DNA of 64,000 bases from an uncultured Clostridia bacterium (GTDB lineage: Bacteria > Bacillota > Clostridia > Christensenellales > CAG-138). The notes below the pieces were generated by a model. The model did no database searches and was not told the origin of the DNA. It saw only the letters and a program-made list of their open reading frames with translations. Positions 26,459 to 35,443 of this stretch are shown one piece after another. The stretch is taken from contig CALVWJ010000008.1 of the NCBI GenBank assembly GCA_944366945.1, forward strand, positions 1-64,000, read 5' to 3'. The position numbers and the translations under genes were made by a program. Each line of letters begins with the position of its first letter. Position 1 is the first letter of the stretch.

Positions 26459-26772
26459 GCGCGCTTCCTCCCACCGTGTTCTACAACAAGGTTTATGTTA
26501 AATCCAGTATACGCAGGGCCGCGGAAAAAATCAATATGAAATCCCAGATAGGCAGGCATATGGGAAAAACAGGAAGCAAAAACGGGGGTGGCCTGCGTGC
26601 GCGTACATGGGATAGCATATATAATGAATTGACAAATGATTCACGATATAGCACAGTGCATGCATCATAGCATTGTCCCATTCTTTAATCTCGAACAAGA
26701 ATGATGCAGAACCATAGGAAAAGTCAAGTTGATGAAAGAGAATTACCTATGCAAAAATGATTGGGTGCAAGG

Positions 26773-26859
26773 ATGCTCTCAATTTTACTTCTTATTGCGG
26801 TTTCTGTTCCCGCAACGGCAGAGAGTGGCAAGGCTTGGGGGCGAGAGATGCCTGTGTAA
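26773..26859 (+). pseudogene. Signal-peptide fragment of a secreted protein (possible)
   Basis: A 28-codon ORF beginning MLSILLLIAVSVPATAES, a typical hydrophobic secretion signal with an ATA cleavage pattern, then a stop after only about 10 mature residues. The ribosome site is weak. It may be the broken 5' end of a secreted protein gene whose remains continue in the open stretch at 26922-27212. Confidence 0.3.
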
Positions 26860-26921
26860 ACTTGGCGCGCATCCGAAGCAGAAAAAGAAGCTTAGCGCAT
26901 GCGTGGAAGGAAGAGAATTGA

Positions 26922-27212
26922 AAGGGATACCGCAAAGCCCTCAATACCACGATCGGATGGAGCGCCGGCCCAGCGAATGGGAGTCTATTTCGGGCATCTC
27001 GTGCAGAGAGCCTCCAGGTGGCGCACGGTTCAATTCGCCTGGCGGCGGGCAGATACACGATGTTGATGCGGGGGATGACTACCGTTTCAGTTTCACGCTC
27101 CGTAGACCCGCCAGCGTCGTATAACTTCATTTCTTTCGGCGTTGCCCCTGCCTTAAAAAGCAGAGCGGCTATGGACTCTTTACGCATTACTGATCCGCAT
27201 TATTTACTATAA
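26922..27212 (+). pseudogene. Start-less coding fragment, unknown
   Basis: 97 codons without a good start, between two stops in frame. The translation contains beta-rich, extracellular-looking runs (for example IRLAAGRYTMLMRG and VSVSRSVDPPASYNF). I do not recognise a family. It could be a relic of a secreted protein or chance. Confidence 0.25.
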
Positions 27213-27362
27213 AATGGGCGTAATAGAAAAAACGAAACAAGGAAATCCATCGCTTATCGTGCCCTCGGAGGAACAGAAGGCTGGGAATTCGATTATGCGG
27301 GAGAGTCCCTATTTTTAACAGTTTAGAATTCGATTCGATCCATGTGGATTAGCAAATCTTGA

Positions 27363-27689
27363 AATGAAAAAAAGAAAACTATCAATGCTGCAGACCCTGC
27401 AGGCGCTGCTGCATCTGGCGGGGATTATGACCCTAATGCCGCATCGCTTTTTTCGTGCGGGAAGAGCCGGCTGAAGGGAAGATACAGCACGGAAATAGGC
27501 GGCAGCGAGGCATTCTACCTTGTGATCGAGAGCAAGGGGGATTACGCAGTATACCGGCAGGGAGAGCCGCTGCTTGAAGTAGGCGTGCGTGAGAAGGGAA
27601 TGGGGGAACTTTACACGGTTACGCTGCTTGAAGAGGAGCCGCATGGAGGCGTGACCCCAGAAAGCATGTGCTGTTTTACCCCCGGATAG
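27363..27689 (+). pseudogene. Start-less coding fragment, unknown
   Basis: 108 codons open without any early ATG. The middle part (SEAFYLVIESKGDYAVYRQG and GELYTVTLLEEEP) looks like genuine beta-strand-rich protein sequence, and third positions look coding. No family recognised. Probably a 5'-truncated gene remnant. Confidence 0.35.
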
Positions 27690-27797
27690 CAAGGAGCTTC
27701 TTCCGCGCATCAAGTTGGGAGCTGTGCTGGCTTACATGGGCGTAAAATCGCCGGGACTGTCCATGAACCAGGGATGGAGCGCTGCGCTTGGCCGACG

Positions 27798-27819
27798 CTC
27801 CCAGCTGAGCTATACCCCC
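27798..27819 (-). pseudogene. tRNA-Ala 5' fragment
   Basis: On the minus strand the 22 bases match the acceptor strand plus D-arm of a clostridial tRNA-Ala (GGGGGTATAGCTCAGCTGGG then AG). The anticodon arm, T-arm and 3' acceptor strand are absent. A broken tRNA end in a decayed region suggests a past rearrangement or element excision. Confidence 0.5.
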
Positions 27820-27965
27820 AGATGTGGGAAAGAACATTTATTCAATTTTGTTGAGGGGTGTGTAACCGCTTCAATCGGGCTCCTCTTTGCATGTGCTCAA
27901 ACAGTATACATGCATACCTGCTTTTCTGCATAAGGGTATATCTTTACAAACGAAAGGAAAAGGGC

Positions 27966-27994
27966 TTGAAAACAGCAGGGGAAAATAGTACATT
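27966..27994 (+). promoter_or_regulatory. Candidate promoter of the citrate lyase operon
   Basis: -35 TTGAAA (27966-27971), 17-base spacer, -10 TACATT (27989-27994), about 60 bases before citD. No operator or riboswitch was recognised. Confidence 0.5.
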
Positions 27995-28054
27995 AAGAAG
28001 CGAGAAGAGGGAGCAGGAATCCCGCATATTATCAAAATTCGGAGGAACCAGAAC

Positions 28055-28351
28055 ATGCAGATCGTGACTAAAGGCGTTGCGGGCACGATGGAGTCGAGCG
28101 ACATCATCGTGCGCATCGAACCCGCAGAGCAAAAGGGAATCGAGTTGACGCTGACGAGCGCTGTGATGCAGCAGTTCGGAAAGCAGATTGAAAAGGTGAT
28201 CCGCGAAACGCTTGCGGAGCTTGGCGTGGAAAGCGCCATCGTCAATGCGGTGGACAAGGGTGCGCTCGATTGCACCGTTGCCGCGCGCGTCAAGGCGGCT
28301 GCATATCGCGCTGCTCAGTGCGAGGATTACACCTGGAGGACGAAGCAATGA
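28055..28351 (+). CDS. citD: Citrate lyase acyl carrier protein (gamma subunit)
   Basis: 98 residues, the standard CitD length. The N-terminal GTMESSDIIVRI segment includes Ser14, the residue that carries the phosphoribosyl-dephospho-CoA prosthetic group. CitD shuttles the acetyl and citryl groups between CitF and CitE. A CGGAGGAA site precedes the ATG. Its stop overlaps the citE start (ATGA). Confidence 0.95.
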   Translation: MQIVTKGVAGTMESSDIIVRIEPAEQKGIELTLTSAVMQQFGKQIEKVIRETLAELGVESAIVNAVDKGALDCTVAARVKAAAYRAAQCEDYTWRTKQ

Positions 28352-29235
28352 AACGCTTAAGACGCAGCATGCTGTTTGTCCCGGGCAACAATCCGGGCAT
28401 GATCCGCGACGCGCATATTTACGGCTCGGATTCCATCATGTTCGATCTGGAGGACTCCGTTTCCATCAATGAAAAGGATGCGGCGCGCTTCCTCGTTTAC
28501 AACGCGCTTTCGAGTCTGCGTTATGGCAACAAGGAGCTTGTGGTCCGCATCAACGACCTTTCCTCTGGCCTTGGCATTCAAGATCTCGAGGCGATCGTCC
28601 GCGCGAAGCCGGATGTCATCCGCCTGCCCAAGACCGAGTGCGCGCAGGATGTAATCGATTGCGAGCGCGAGATTGAGCGAATCGAGCGCGAAGCAGGCAT
28701 CCCCGTGGGCACAACGGGCATGATGGCCGCAATCGAGAGCGGCCGCGGCGTGCTCAACGCCATGGAGATCGCATTTGCCTCCAAGCGCCTCATCGGCATC
28801 GCGCTTGGCGCCGAAGACTATGTAACCGATCTGAAGACCGTGCGCAGCGATGGCACGGAGCTTTTCTTTGCCCGTTGCATGATCTTAAACGCCGCACGTG
28901 CAGCCGGCATTGACGCGCTTGACACCGTGTACAGCGACGTCAACAACGAGGAAGGCTTCATCAAGGAAGCGCGCCTCATCCGTCAGCTGGGCTTTGACGG
29001 CAAGAGCGTGATCAACCCGCGCCAGATTCCGCCGCTCCACCAGGTGTTCATGCCGAGCGAAAAGGATCTCATTAAGGCGCGCGCCGTGATCGAAGCGGCG
29101 GAAGAAGCTGAGCGCCGTGGCAGCGGCGTCATCAGCCTCAACGGCAAGATGATCGACAAGCCCATCGTGACCCGCGCCCGGTATCTGCTTGACCTTGCGG
29201 AAGCGGCGAGCGTAACGCCTGTAGAGGAGGTTTAA
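28348..29235 (+). CDS. citE: Citrate lyase beta subunit (citryl-ACP lyase)
   Basis: 295 residues. The N-terminal RRSMLFVPGNNPGM and FDLEDSV segments, RLPKTE, and the GAEDY motif are typical of the CitE/HpcH aldolase family; Mg-binding acids are present. It splits citryl-ACP into oxaloacetate and acetyl-ACP. The start at 28348 overlaps the citD stop; the longer upstream frame lies inside citD and is rejected. Confidence 0.95.
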   Translation: MKRLRRSMLFVPGNNPGMIRDAHIYGSDSIMFDLEDSVSINEKDAARFLVYNALSSLRYGNKELVVRINDLSSGLGIQDLEAIVRAKPDVIRLPKTECAQDVIDCEREIERIEREAGIPVGTTGMMAAIESGRGVLNAMEIAFASKRLIGIALGAEDYVTDLKTVRSDGTELFFARCMILNAARAAGIDALDTVYSDVNNEEGFIKEARLIRQLGFDGKSVINPRQIPPLHQVFMPSEKDLIKARAVIEAAEEAERRGSGVISLNGKMIDKPIVTRARYLLDLAEAASVTPVEEV

Positions 29236-29239
29236 CGCT

Positions 29240-30778
29240 ATGAAGAATATCGATCTTAAGAAAATTCCGCATATCAGCGAGATTACCGCGCAGCATGGCA
29301 GCTTTACCGGCACGCCTGTAAAGCCCAAGGAAACGTTCCTCGAGCGCATGGGTTCAAAGAACAAGGTTGTGCCTTCCCTGGAAGAGGCAATCCGGCTTTC
29401 CGGCCTTCGGGATGGGATGACAATTTCCTTCCACCATCACTTCCGCAATGGTGACTATGTTGTCAATATGGTTGTGGAGCAGATCGCCAAAATGGGCATC
29501 AAGAATTTGACCCTTGCTGCAAGCTCCCTTACGGATATCCACGCCCCGCTGATTGAGCATATCAAAAACGGCGTGATCACCCACATTGAAACCAGCGGCC
29601 TTCGCGGAAAACTGGCGGAGGAGGTTTCCCGGGGGCTTATGGATTTCCCCATCGTGTTCCGTTCCCATGGCGGCCGTGCGGCGGCGATTGAATCCGGGGA
29701 GCTGCACATTGACGTAGCCTTCCTTGGCGCACCTTCCTGTGACCCCTATGGCAATGCAAACGGCTATAACCGCGATGAAGAAAACGCAACCTGCTGCGGT
29801 TCTCTGGGCTATGCCAAGCTCGATGCGCTCCATGCGGATAAATGCGTGATCATCACGGACCACATCGTGCGCTTCCCCAATACGCCCTATGGTATCCCGG
29901 AGTCCAATGTGGATTATGTTGTTAAGGTGGATTCCATCGGCGATCCCAAGGGCATTATGAGCGGCGCAACGCGCTTTACCAAAAACCCCAAGGAGCTGCT
30001 CATCGCCAAGACCGCTGCGGATGTGATTGAGGCGAGCGGATACTTCTATGATGGCTTCTCCATGCAGATGGGCTCCGGCGGCGCAAGTCTTGCAACGGCG
30101 CGTTACCTGCGGGAAAAGATGATCGAAAAGAATATCCATGCGCGCTTTGCGCTGGGCGGCATTACGGGCCAGATCGTTGAAATGCATGAGGAGGGGCTTG
30201 TGGATAAGATCCTCGATGTGCAGTCCTTCGACCTCATTGCAGCCAACTCCCTTAAAAACAACCGCTTCCATCAGCAGATCGACGCTTCCGTTTATGCGAG
30301 CTATCTCAACCGGGGCGCTGCGGTCAACGAGCTGGATTTTGTCGTCCTTTCCGCGCTTGAGATCGACACGGATTTCAACGTTAACGTAATGACCGGCTCG
30401 GATGGCGTTATCCGCGGCGCGATCGGCGGCCATCCCGATACGGCTGCCGGCGCAAGCCTCTCCATCGTCGTTGCGCCGCTCACGCGCGGCCGCATCCCCA
30501 CGATCGTGGATAAGGTAAACACCATCGTTACGCCGGGAAGCGTGGTGGACGTGGTTGTAACCGATCAAGGCGTGGCGGTAAACCCGGCGCGGCCGGAGAT
30601 CAAGGAGCTGCTTGAAGCGGCGGGCCTGCCGGTTACCACCATCGAGGCGCTGCGCGATCGCTGCACGCGCATCGTTGGCAAGCCGGAACCCATAAAATAT
30701 AAGGATAGGATCGTTGGCGTTGTGATGTACCGTGATAATACGGTCATCGACGTCATCCATGAGATCGACGAGGAGTAA
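29240..30778 (+). CDS. citF: Citrate lyase alpha subunit (acetyl-ACP:citrate ACP-transferase)
   Basis: 512 residues, full length. Family motifs visible: GLRDGMTISFHHHFRNGD near residue 56, the GASLATARYLREKM stretch, and the GGHPDTAAGA element towards the C-terminus. It exchanges acetyl for citryl on CitD. GGAGG lies about 10 bases before the ATG, and the stop codon shares a base with the citC start (TAATG). Confidence 0.95.
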   Translation: MKNIDLKKIPHISEITAQHGSFTGTPVKPKETFLERMGSKNKVVPSLEEAIRLSGLRDGMTISFHHHFRNGDYVVNMVVEQIAKMGIKNLTLAASSLTDIHAPLIEHIKNGVITHIETSGLRGKLAEEVSRGLMDFPIVFRSHGGRAAAIESGELHIDVAFLGAPSCDPYGNANGYNRDEENATCCGSLGYAKLDALHADKCVIITDHIVRFPNTPYGIPESNVDYVVKVDSIGDPKGIMSGATRFTKNPKELLIAKTAADVIEASGYFYDGFSMQMGSGGASLATARYLREKMIEKNIHARFALGGITGQIVEMHEEGLVDKILDVQSFDLIAANSLKNNRFHQQIDASVYASYLNRGAAVNELDFVVLSALEIDTDFNVNVMTGSDGVIRGAIGGHPDTAAGASLSIVVAPLTRGRIPTIVDKVNTIVTPGSVVDVVVTDQGVAVNPARPEIKELLEAAGLPVTTIEALRDRCTRIVGKPEPIKYKDRIVGVVMYRDNTVIDVIHEIDEE

Positions 30779-31755
30779 TGTACGATATCGAAACGGGCGC
30801 GCCTCTTTGCGGGGCGCGCCTCTTGGAAATCCAGGCGTTTTTGGCGCAGCGCGGCCTTACCATGGAAGGTGCTGCTGATTTTTATGTTGTCCTTAGGGAT
30901 GAGGATGGCGCTATTGCTGCAACCGGCTGCCTGGAGGGGCGCGTGCTCAAATACATTGCCGTTGCGCCTTCTGCGGAAGGCACGGGCGCAGCGGCTACGG
31001 TCGTAAGCGAGTTGGTCAGCGAGGCTTGGCGGGAAGGGATTGGGCACCTGTTCCTTTACACCAAGCCGGAAAACGGGCGCATGTTCCGTTCGCTCGGGTT
31101 TTACCCGGTTGCGCAAACGGATTCCGTCCTCATGATGGAGGATAAAAAGGACGGCATCGCAAAATTTCTTGCCGCTATCCCGCGGCGGGAAGGTGCCGCG
31201 CCCGTGGGTGCCTGCGTGATGAATTGCAACCCGTTTACCAACGGCCATCGCTACCTTGTGGAGACGGCGGCTAAGGCGTGCGGGCTATTGTATGTATTTG
31301 TGGTCAGCGAGGATGCTTCGCTGTTCCCGGCAAGCGTGCGCCTTGCGCTGGTGCAAAAAGGGACGGCGGATCTTTCCAATGTGATCGTAGCCGAAAGCCA
31401 GGATTATCTGGTTTCCCGCGCAACCTTCCCTACCTATTTCATCAAGGAGCGCGCGGATCTTGCCCATGTGCAGACGGATCTGGATCTTGCGATTTTCACC
31501 CAGCGCATTGCGCCTGCACTCAACATTACGCGGCGCTTTGTCGGCACGGAACCTTTCTGCCCGGTCACGCGCGCGTATAACGCGCGCATGAAGGAGCTTC
31601 TGCCGCAGGCGGGCATTGAACTCATTGAGATTGAACGGAAGGATGGCATTTCCGCAAGCAAAGTCCGCGCGCTGATGCAGGCGGGCGATCTTGCGGGTGT
31701 CCGCGCGCTCGTACCGGATACAACCTATGCATATATCAAAGATCACCTTGGATGA
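30778..31755 (+). CDS. citC: Citrate lyase ligase ([citrate (pro-3S)-lyase] ligase)
   Basis: 325 residues. An N-terminal GNAT-like domain (about 40-120) is followed by a nucleotidyltransferase domain with the NPFTNGHRYLVE (HxGH-like) motif at about 153 and the ISASKVR motif near the C-terminus. It acetylates the prosthetic group of CitD with acetate and ATP, activating citrate lyase. Slightly shorter than most CitC proteins (about 340-350) but complete in motifs. Confidence 0.93.
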   Translation: MYDIETGAPLCGARLLEIQAFLAQRGLTMEGAADFYVVLRDEDGAIAATGCLEGRVLKYIAVAPSAEGTGAAATVVSELVSEAWREGIGHLFLYTKPENGRMFRSLGFYPVAQTDSVLMMEDKKDGIAKFLAAIPRREGAAPVGACVMNCNPFTNGHRYLVETAAKACGLLYVFVVSEDASLFPASVRLALVQKGTADLSNVIVAESQDYLVSRATFPTYFIKERADLAHVQTDLDLAIFTQRIAPALNITRRFVGTEPFCPVTRAYNARMKELLPQAGIELIEIERKDGISASKVRALMQAGDLAGVRALVPDTTYAYIKDHLG

Positions 31756-33028
31756 AATGCTCTCGGCGCGCGAACGCCGGGCGGAAAAACAGCGGGTGCT
31801 GACGGAGCGGTTCGGTCACCCCGTTGTTTGCTTTACGATGAATATTCCAGGGGAAGTAAAATATACTCCCTTGGTGGAATTTGCGTTTTTGGAAGGCGTG
31901 CGCCGCATTGAGACGGCGATGCCACCGGCGCAGCACCGGGAACTGATACGGGAGAAAACGGGATGCGAAGCGTTTTTCGTGTTTGATCTTGCTGCGGAAG
32001 AAACCAAACGCAGGATGATCGCGATCGAGGAAGAAGATGCGGTTGCGCGGCTGTTTGACATCGACGTGATCGGCGCGGACGGCGAAAAGCTTTCCCGCGC
32101 AAGACAGAGGGGCTGCCTTGTTTGCGGCGGGCCGGTAACTGCCTGCGCGCGCAGCCGCGCCCATGGCCTTGCTGAGGTGGAAGCAGCGGCGGACCGGCTG
32201 CTCTCTACATTTGCGGCGCAATCGCTGGCGTCATCGGCCTATGCTGCGCTTATTGCCGAAGTAGAGGCAACGCCTAAACCAGGCCTCGTGGATCGCAACA
32301 ACAATGGAGCACACCGGGATATGGATCTAGCGCTGTTCCTTCGAAGCGCAGCGGCACTGCGTCCGTATTTTGCGCGCATGGCAGCAAGCGTTTTGGCCGG
32401 GTGGGAAAACGACCCAGTGCAGATCATGGCGCAGCTGCGCGCGGAAGGCATTGCGGCGGAGCAGGCCATGTTTGCAGCAACCGGCGGCATCAACACGCAT
32501 AAGGGCGCGATCTTTTCCATGGGATTGTTGATTGCAGGGAAAGCGCTTGCATTGCGGGCTGGCGGCGATGCCGTTGCAAACGCGGCTGCGCTTGCACAAA
32601 GCGATCTCACGGCCGAGTTGCAGCGCGCGGGGAAGCGCCCCGAAACCAACGGTGAACATGTTTATGCACGCTATGCAGCGCGCGGGGCTAGGGGGGAGGC
32701 GGCGTCCGGCTTTCCAACCGCATGCGCTGCAAAAGCCGTTTATGCGGCATATCTGCAAGCAGGAAAAGGCTGGAATGACGCACTTGCGTTGACGCTTCCA
32801 CATAGCATGGCTGCGCTTCAAGACACAAACCTTCTGCATCGCGGCGGGCCGGAGGGGCTTCATTTCGTGCAGCAAAGCGCGCGTGCCGTGCTTGCGTTGC
32901 CGGAAACAGAACGTATCCCTGCTCTGCTCGCGTTGGACGCAGAGCTGATAAAGCGCAACTTGAGCCCGGGCGGCAGCGCGGACATTCTCAGTCTTGCGGT
33001 ATTGCTGCATACATTTGAGGCATGCTAA
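31727..33028 (+). CDS. citXG: CitX-CitG fusion: prosthetic-group transferase and triphosphoribosyl-dephospho-CoA synthase
   Basis: 433 residues if started at the ATG overlapping the end of citC. The first about 150 residues match CitX (LDEMLSARERRAEKQ, then DIDVIGADGEKLSR and the CLVC cysteine motif). The rest matches CitG (EATPKPGLVDRNNNGAHRDMD, TGGINTHKGAIFSMGLL, late SPGGSADILSL). CitG makes the prosthetic-group precursor and CitX attaches it to CitD. Fused CitXG proteins are known in several bacteria. The exact start is uncertain (31727 or 31758), since neither has a strong ribosome site. Confidence 0.92.
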   Translation: MHISKITLDEMLSARERRAEKQRVLTERFGHPVVCFTMNIPGEVKYTPLVEFAFLEGVRRIETAMPPAQHRELIREKTGCEAFFVFDLAAEETKRRMIAIEEEDAVARLFDIDVIGADGEKLSRARQRGCLVCGGPVTACARSRAHGLAEVEAAADRLLSTFAAQSLASSAYAALIAEVEATPKPGLVDRNNNGAHRDMDLALFLRSAAALRPYFARMAASVLAGWENDPVQIMAQLRAEGIAAEQAMFAATGGINTHKGAIFSMGLLIAGKALALRAGGDAVANAAALAQSDLTAELQRAGKRPETNGEHVYARYAARGARGEAASGFPTACAAKAVYAAYLQAGKGWNDALALTLPHSMAALQDTNLLHRGGPEGLHFVQQSARAVLALPETERIPALLALDAELIKRNLSPGGSADILSLAVLLHTFEAC

Positions 33029-33262
33029 ACCCAGCGAGCTACATGGCTCCAAAGCGTCTCGCGCCACTTTATTGCAAGGCTGCATGGAGCGGGGAAGCAT
33101 GCAGGAGAAGGCAAGGGTGTTTACAAGCCCGTTGCACATGCCTGGGAGAGCACCGCATGCACCATTGCGGCAATTCAGTTGTATCGCAAAAATTGGATAA
33201 AAGACCAATTTAAAACAGGCATACGCGATGCGGCCAGAACAAATGCAGAAAGGATGGCCAAC

Positions 33263-33604
33263 ATGGCAAAATATGAAACGACGCTGACAGGCAATTTTGA
33301 TGCGGTGCTTCGTTCCCTGGAGGAAGGGATTATGAACGGAAGCTTTACAGCTTCCTATGAGGATGGAAGCGATTGCCGCATGGGCGCTGTGCGCTGCGCG
33401 GTGCGCGTTTATGAGCGCTACAGCGCGCTGGGCAGCAACCGGGTCAGCATGGCAGTGACGCTTGTTGGAAATGGGAAAAACTTGTTCCTTTCTGCCATAA
33501 CATCCGGCGGGAGCCAGGCGATGCTCTTTAAGATTAATACATGGGGGGAAGGTTCGTTCCTCGATACGTTGGTAGAAGTTGTCGAACGGCTCAAGCAGGG
33601 CTGA
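33263..33604 (+). CDS. DUF6054-family protein
   Basis: 113 residues, soluble, no cysteines beyond two in a DCRMGAVRCAV stretch. The pattern (N-terminal YETTLTGNFDAVLRSLEEGIM with a central SASYEDGSDC-like strand and a late ETLVEVVE helix) resembles small DUF6054 proteins of Clostridia. Start chosen at 33263 because AAAGGA lies 8 bases before it. Function unknown. Confidence 0.6.
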   Translation: MAKYETTLTGNFDAVLRSLEEGIMNGSFTASYEDGSDCRMGAVRCAVRVYERYSALGSNRVSMAVTLVGNGKNLFLSAITSGGSQAMLFKINTWGEGSFLDTLVEVVERLKQG

Positions 33605-33608
33605 AGAC

Positions 33609-34463
33609 TTAAGCTTTGCGCTGGGAAAGATAGGCGCGGTAGCCTTCCATGCCATCCGCATCGGAGACATGCAGCGTATGTATCCCCATGCCGCGCATGA
33701 TGTAAAGAAGGATCAGCGCGCCTTCCACGATCACGTCGTGGCGCTGCGCAAGCAGCGGATGCTGCGCGCGCACGGCATCCCCCTCTGCATAAAGCGCATA
33801 TGCCTGCGCTTCCACATCGGCCTGGGAAAGGACGATGGCTGGCATAATGGTGCGGTCATACACCGTCATATTGCGGGAAAGTGCGGCAATAGTGGTCACC
33901 GTGCCGCCAACGCCCGTCCAGCAGGGAACATGCAGGCGAGGGAAACGGTAAACGCCCGCAAAGCGGGAAAACAGGGTTTCCTGCAACGCTTCCATGGAGC
34001 GCGCACCGCTCTGTTCACCCCATTCCTTTGCCCGGACACACCCAACGGGATAGCTTGCTGCAAAGCCTTCGGTTACAATTTGGCTGGAGCCTCCTCCAAC
34101 ATCTACGATGCCGCCCTGTGCTGCAGCACCCAGGCGTGCATATTGGGCTTCGCGCTCCCCGGAAAGCACATCGATGCAGATGCCGCAGGCGCGTTTGACG
34201 CGCGCTAGGAATTCCGTGCGGTTGTGTGCATCGCGCACCGCGCTTGTCGCATAAGCATAGGGTGTGAGGCCCTCCGCATGCGCTTTTTGCACAAAGCAAG
34301 CGATCGCAGCAATGCTACGCTCCATAGCGGCCTCAGAAAGCATGCCTGTAGTGATTAAGCCTTCGGCAAGGCGCGTTGTGGTAAGCTGCTTTTCCGGGTT
34401 CTTCCCCAGGTAGCGGATCGAATTGCTGCCAATATCGATGATGGCGGTTGCCTTTTGCTCCAT
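33609..34463 (-). CDS. Ppx/GppA-type exopolyphosphatase-like phosphatase
   Basis: 284 residues, one Ppx/GppA actin-like domain. The first phosphate-binding motif IDIGSNSIRY is at the N-terminus and the second, GIVDVGGGSSQI, near residue 131; a WTGVGGT motif follows. Family members cleave polyphosphate or pppGpp. No C-terminal HD-type domain, so it is a short-form member. The start at 34463 follows AGGAG by 8 bases. Converges with the DUF6054 gene, only 4 bases apart. Confidence 0.88.
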   Translation of the reverse strand: MEQKATAIIDIGSNSIRYLGKNPEKQLTTTRLAEGLITTGMLSEAAMERSIAAIACFVQKAHAEGLTPYAYATSAVRDAHNRTEFLARVKRACGICIDVLSGEREAQYARLGAAAQGGIVDVGGGSSQIVTEGFAASYPVGCVRAKEWGEQSGARSMEALQETLFSRFAGVYRFPRLHVPCWTGVGGTVTTIAALSRNMTVYDRTIMPAIVLSQADVEAQAYALYAEGDAVRAQHPLLAQRHDVIVEGALILLYIMRGMGIHTLHVSDADGMEGYRAYLSQRKA

Positions 34464-34725
34464 GATGAAATCTCCTAAATGACAGAATGAGGCGCGCCGC
34501 AAGCGCGCGCCTTAATTTGCGCAAATTATGTGCTTTACCGTACCGCTTGCGTCGCTGATGCCTAATGAGAGCGGCGCAGAGGCTTGCAGTATAGGCATCG
34601 GATTAAGGCCCCCGCATATGGTGCCCGAACGGGCGGTAGAATTCCTGGGGAGTCCGCATGCTGAAACGCTTATTCCCATTGGGCATAGGCCATGCTCAAA
34701 CGCTTATGAGCCGGGAAAAACGCTT

Positions 34726-34757
34726 GAAAAAACGCCTGCCCTTCTGGGTTGCGGCGT
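34726..34757 (-). terminator. Terminator of the yabP-yabQ-divIC operon
   Basis: On the minus strand ACGCC pairs with GGCGT around an inner CCC/GGG stem, followed by TTTTTT. It starts directly after the divIC stop codon. The 34464-34725 stretch beyond it holds no recognised gene. Confidence 0.75.
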
Positions 34758-35042
34758 CTATTCTTCAATGTCAAATTTAATATCGTCCGGCAGGACAAAG
34801 CCGAGCTTTTCGCGGGCATATTGGATGAGATATTCCTCGCTCTTGGCATATTCTATCATATATTCTAAACGCTGCGCTTCATTTTGCAACGCTTGGTACT
34901 GCTGCTGCAAGGCAGCTTCCTGCGCGGCAATTTCGTTGAGTTTCTTTTCTTGGGCAAAGTAAAGCAAGCATGCAAAAGCCGCGCACAACACGGTGAGCAG
35001 CACGATAAACTTTGGCGTGATCCGCAATTTTCGCTTTTGCAT
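34758..35042 (-). CDS. divIC: Septum formation initiator, DivIC/FtsB family
   Basis: 94 residues: a short basic cytosolic tail, one transmembrane helix (about 11-30), then a coiled coil (about 32-65) and the conserved YAREKLGFVLPDDIKF C-terminus. This is the usual FtsB/DivIC architecture; in divisome function it bridges with FtsL-type proteins outside the membrane. The start at 35042 follows GAGGAG by 5 bases. Gene order yabP-yabQ-divIC is the same as in Bacillus and Clostridium. Confidence 0.9.
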   Translation of the reverse strand: MQKRKLRITPKFIVLLTVLCAAFACLLYFAQEKKLNEIAAQEAALQQQYQALQNEAQRLEYMIEYAKSEEYLIQYAREKLGFVLPDDIKFDIEE

Positions 35043-35105
35043 GGCAGCTCCTCTGCACAAATACATACTCCTATTATTACTATTTATAATCTATTCCCAT
35101 CAAGA

Positions 35106-35441
35106 TTACAAGCGTTTTTTAGGATTTTTGCTATGCAAGTTTTGCAGCTTTTCAGCGAGGGCGCACAGAAGCGGGTCAATGGAGTGCAGAACGGCGAAAA
35201 TGCCTGCTGCAATGCCCAGGAGCGCATACAGGCGCAACGCGCCGCCATTCACGCGGTAGAGCGTGAGGGCGGCGGTTATGCCAGCGAGTACATAGAATAG
35301 AACGTCCAGCAGCGCATCCGAAATACGCCCGCCACCAAAGAGAGCGTGCAACGCGCGGAAGGAAACGAAGATGAGGCCGATGACGAGCCCACCATAAACC
35401 GCGCCAAGAAAGATGGGAATTTCCCCAACTGTGCCAATCAT
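35106..35441 (-). CDS. yabQ: Spore cortex biosynthesis protein YabQ
   Basis: 111 residues with three to four hydrophobic segments (about 7-27, 40-60, 68-88), matching YabQ, a membrane protein of the forespore outer membrane needed for cortex formation in Bacillus. Identification leans on topology and on the position between yabP and divIC. Confidence 0.83.
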   Translation of the reverse strand: MIGTVGEIPIFLGAVYGGLVIGLIFVSFRALHALFGGGRISDALLDVLFYVLAGITAALTLYRVNGGALRLYALLGIAAGIFAVLHSIDPLLCALAEKLQNLHSKNPKKRL

Positions 35442-35443
35442 GC

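Larger units (their letters stand above)
26459..28054. other. Decayed intergenic region with gene fragments
   Basis: About 1.6 kb without an intact gene. It holds a signal-peptide-like short ORF (26773-26859), an open stretch without start (26922-27212), a short ORF at 27214, a further open stretch without start (27363-27689), a 22-base piece identical in pattern to a tRNA-Ala 5' end (27798-27819), and the cit promoter (27966-27994). The composition is more AT-rich and irregular than the flanks. I infer remnants of deleted or inserted DNA. Confidence 0.5.

Noticed and set aside
26792..27187. A 131-residue minus-strand ORF in the decayed zone
   Set aside because: No ribosome site or domain; plus-strand fragments in the same DNA look at least as coding-like.
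34464..34725. Possible small structural RNA (6S, SRP or tmRNA considered)
   Set aside because: None of the conserved motifs of those RNAs was found; only the divIC terminator is supported.
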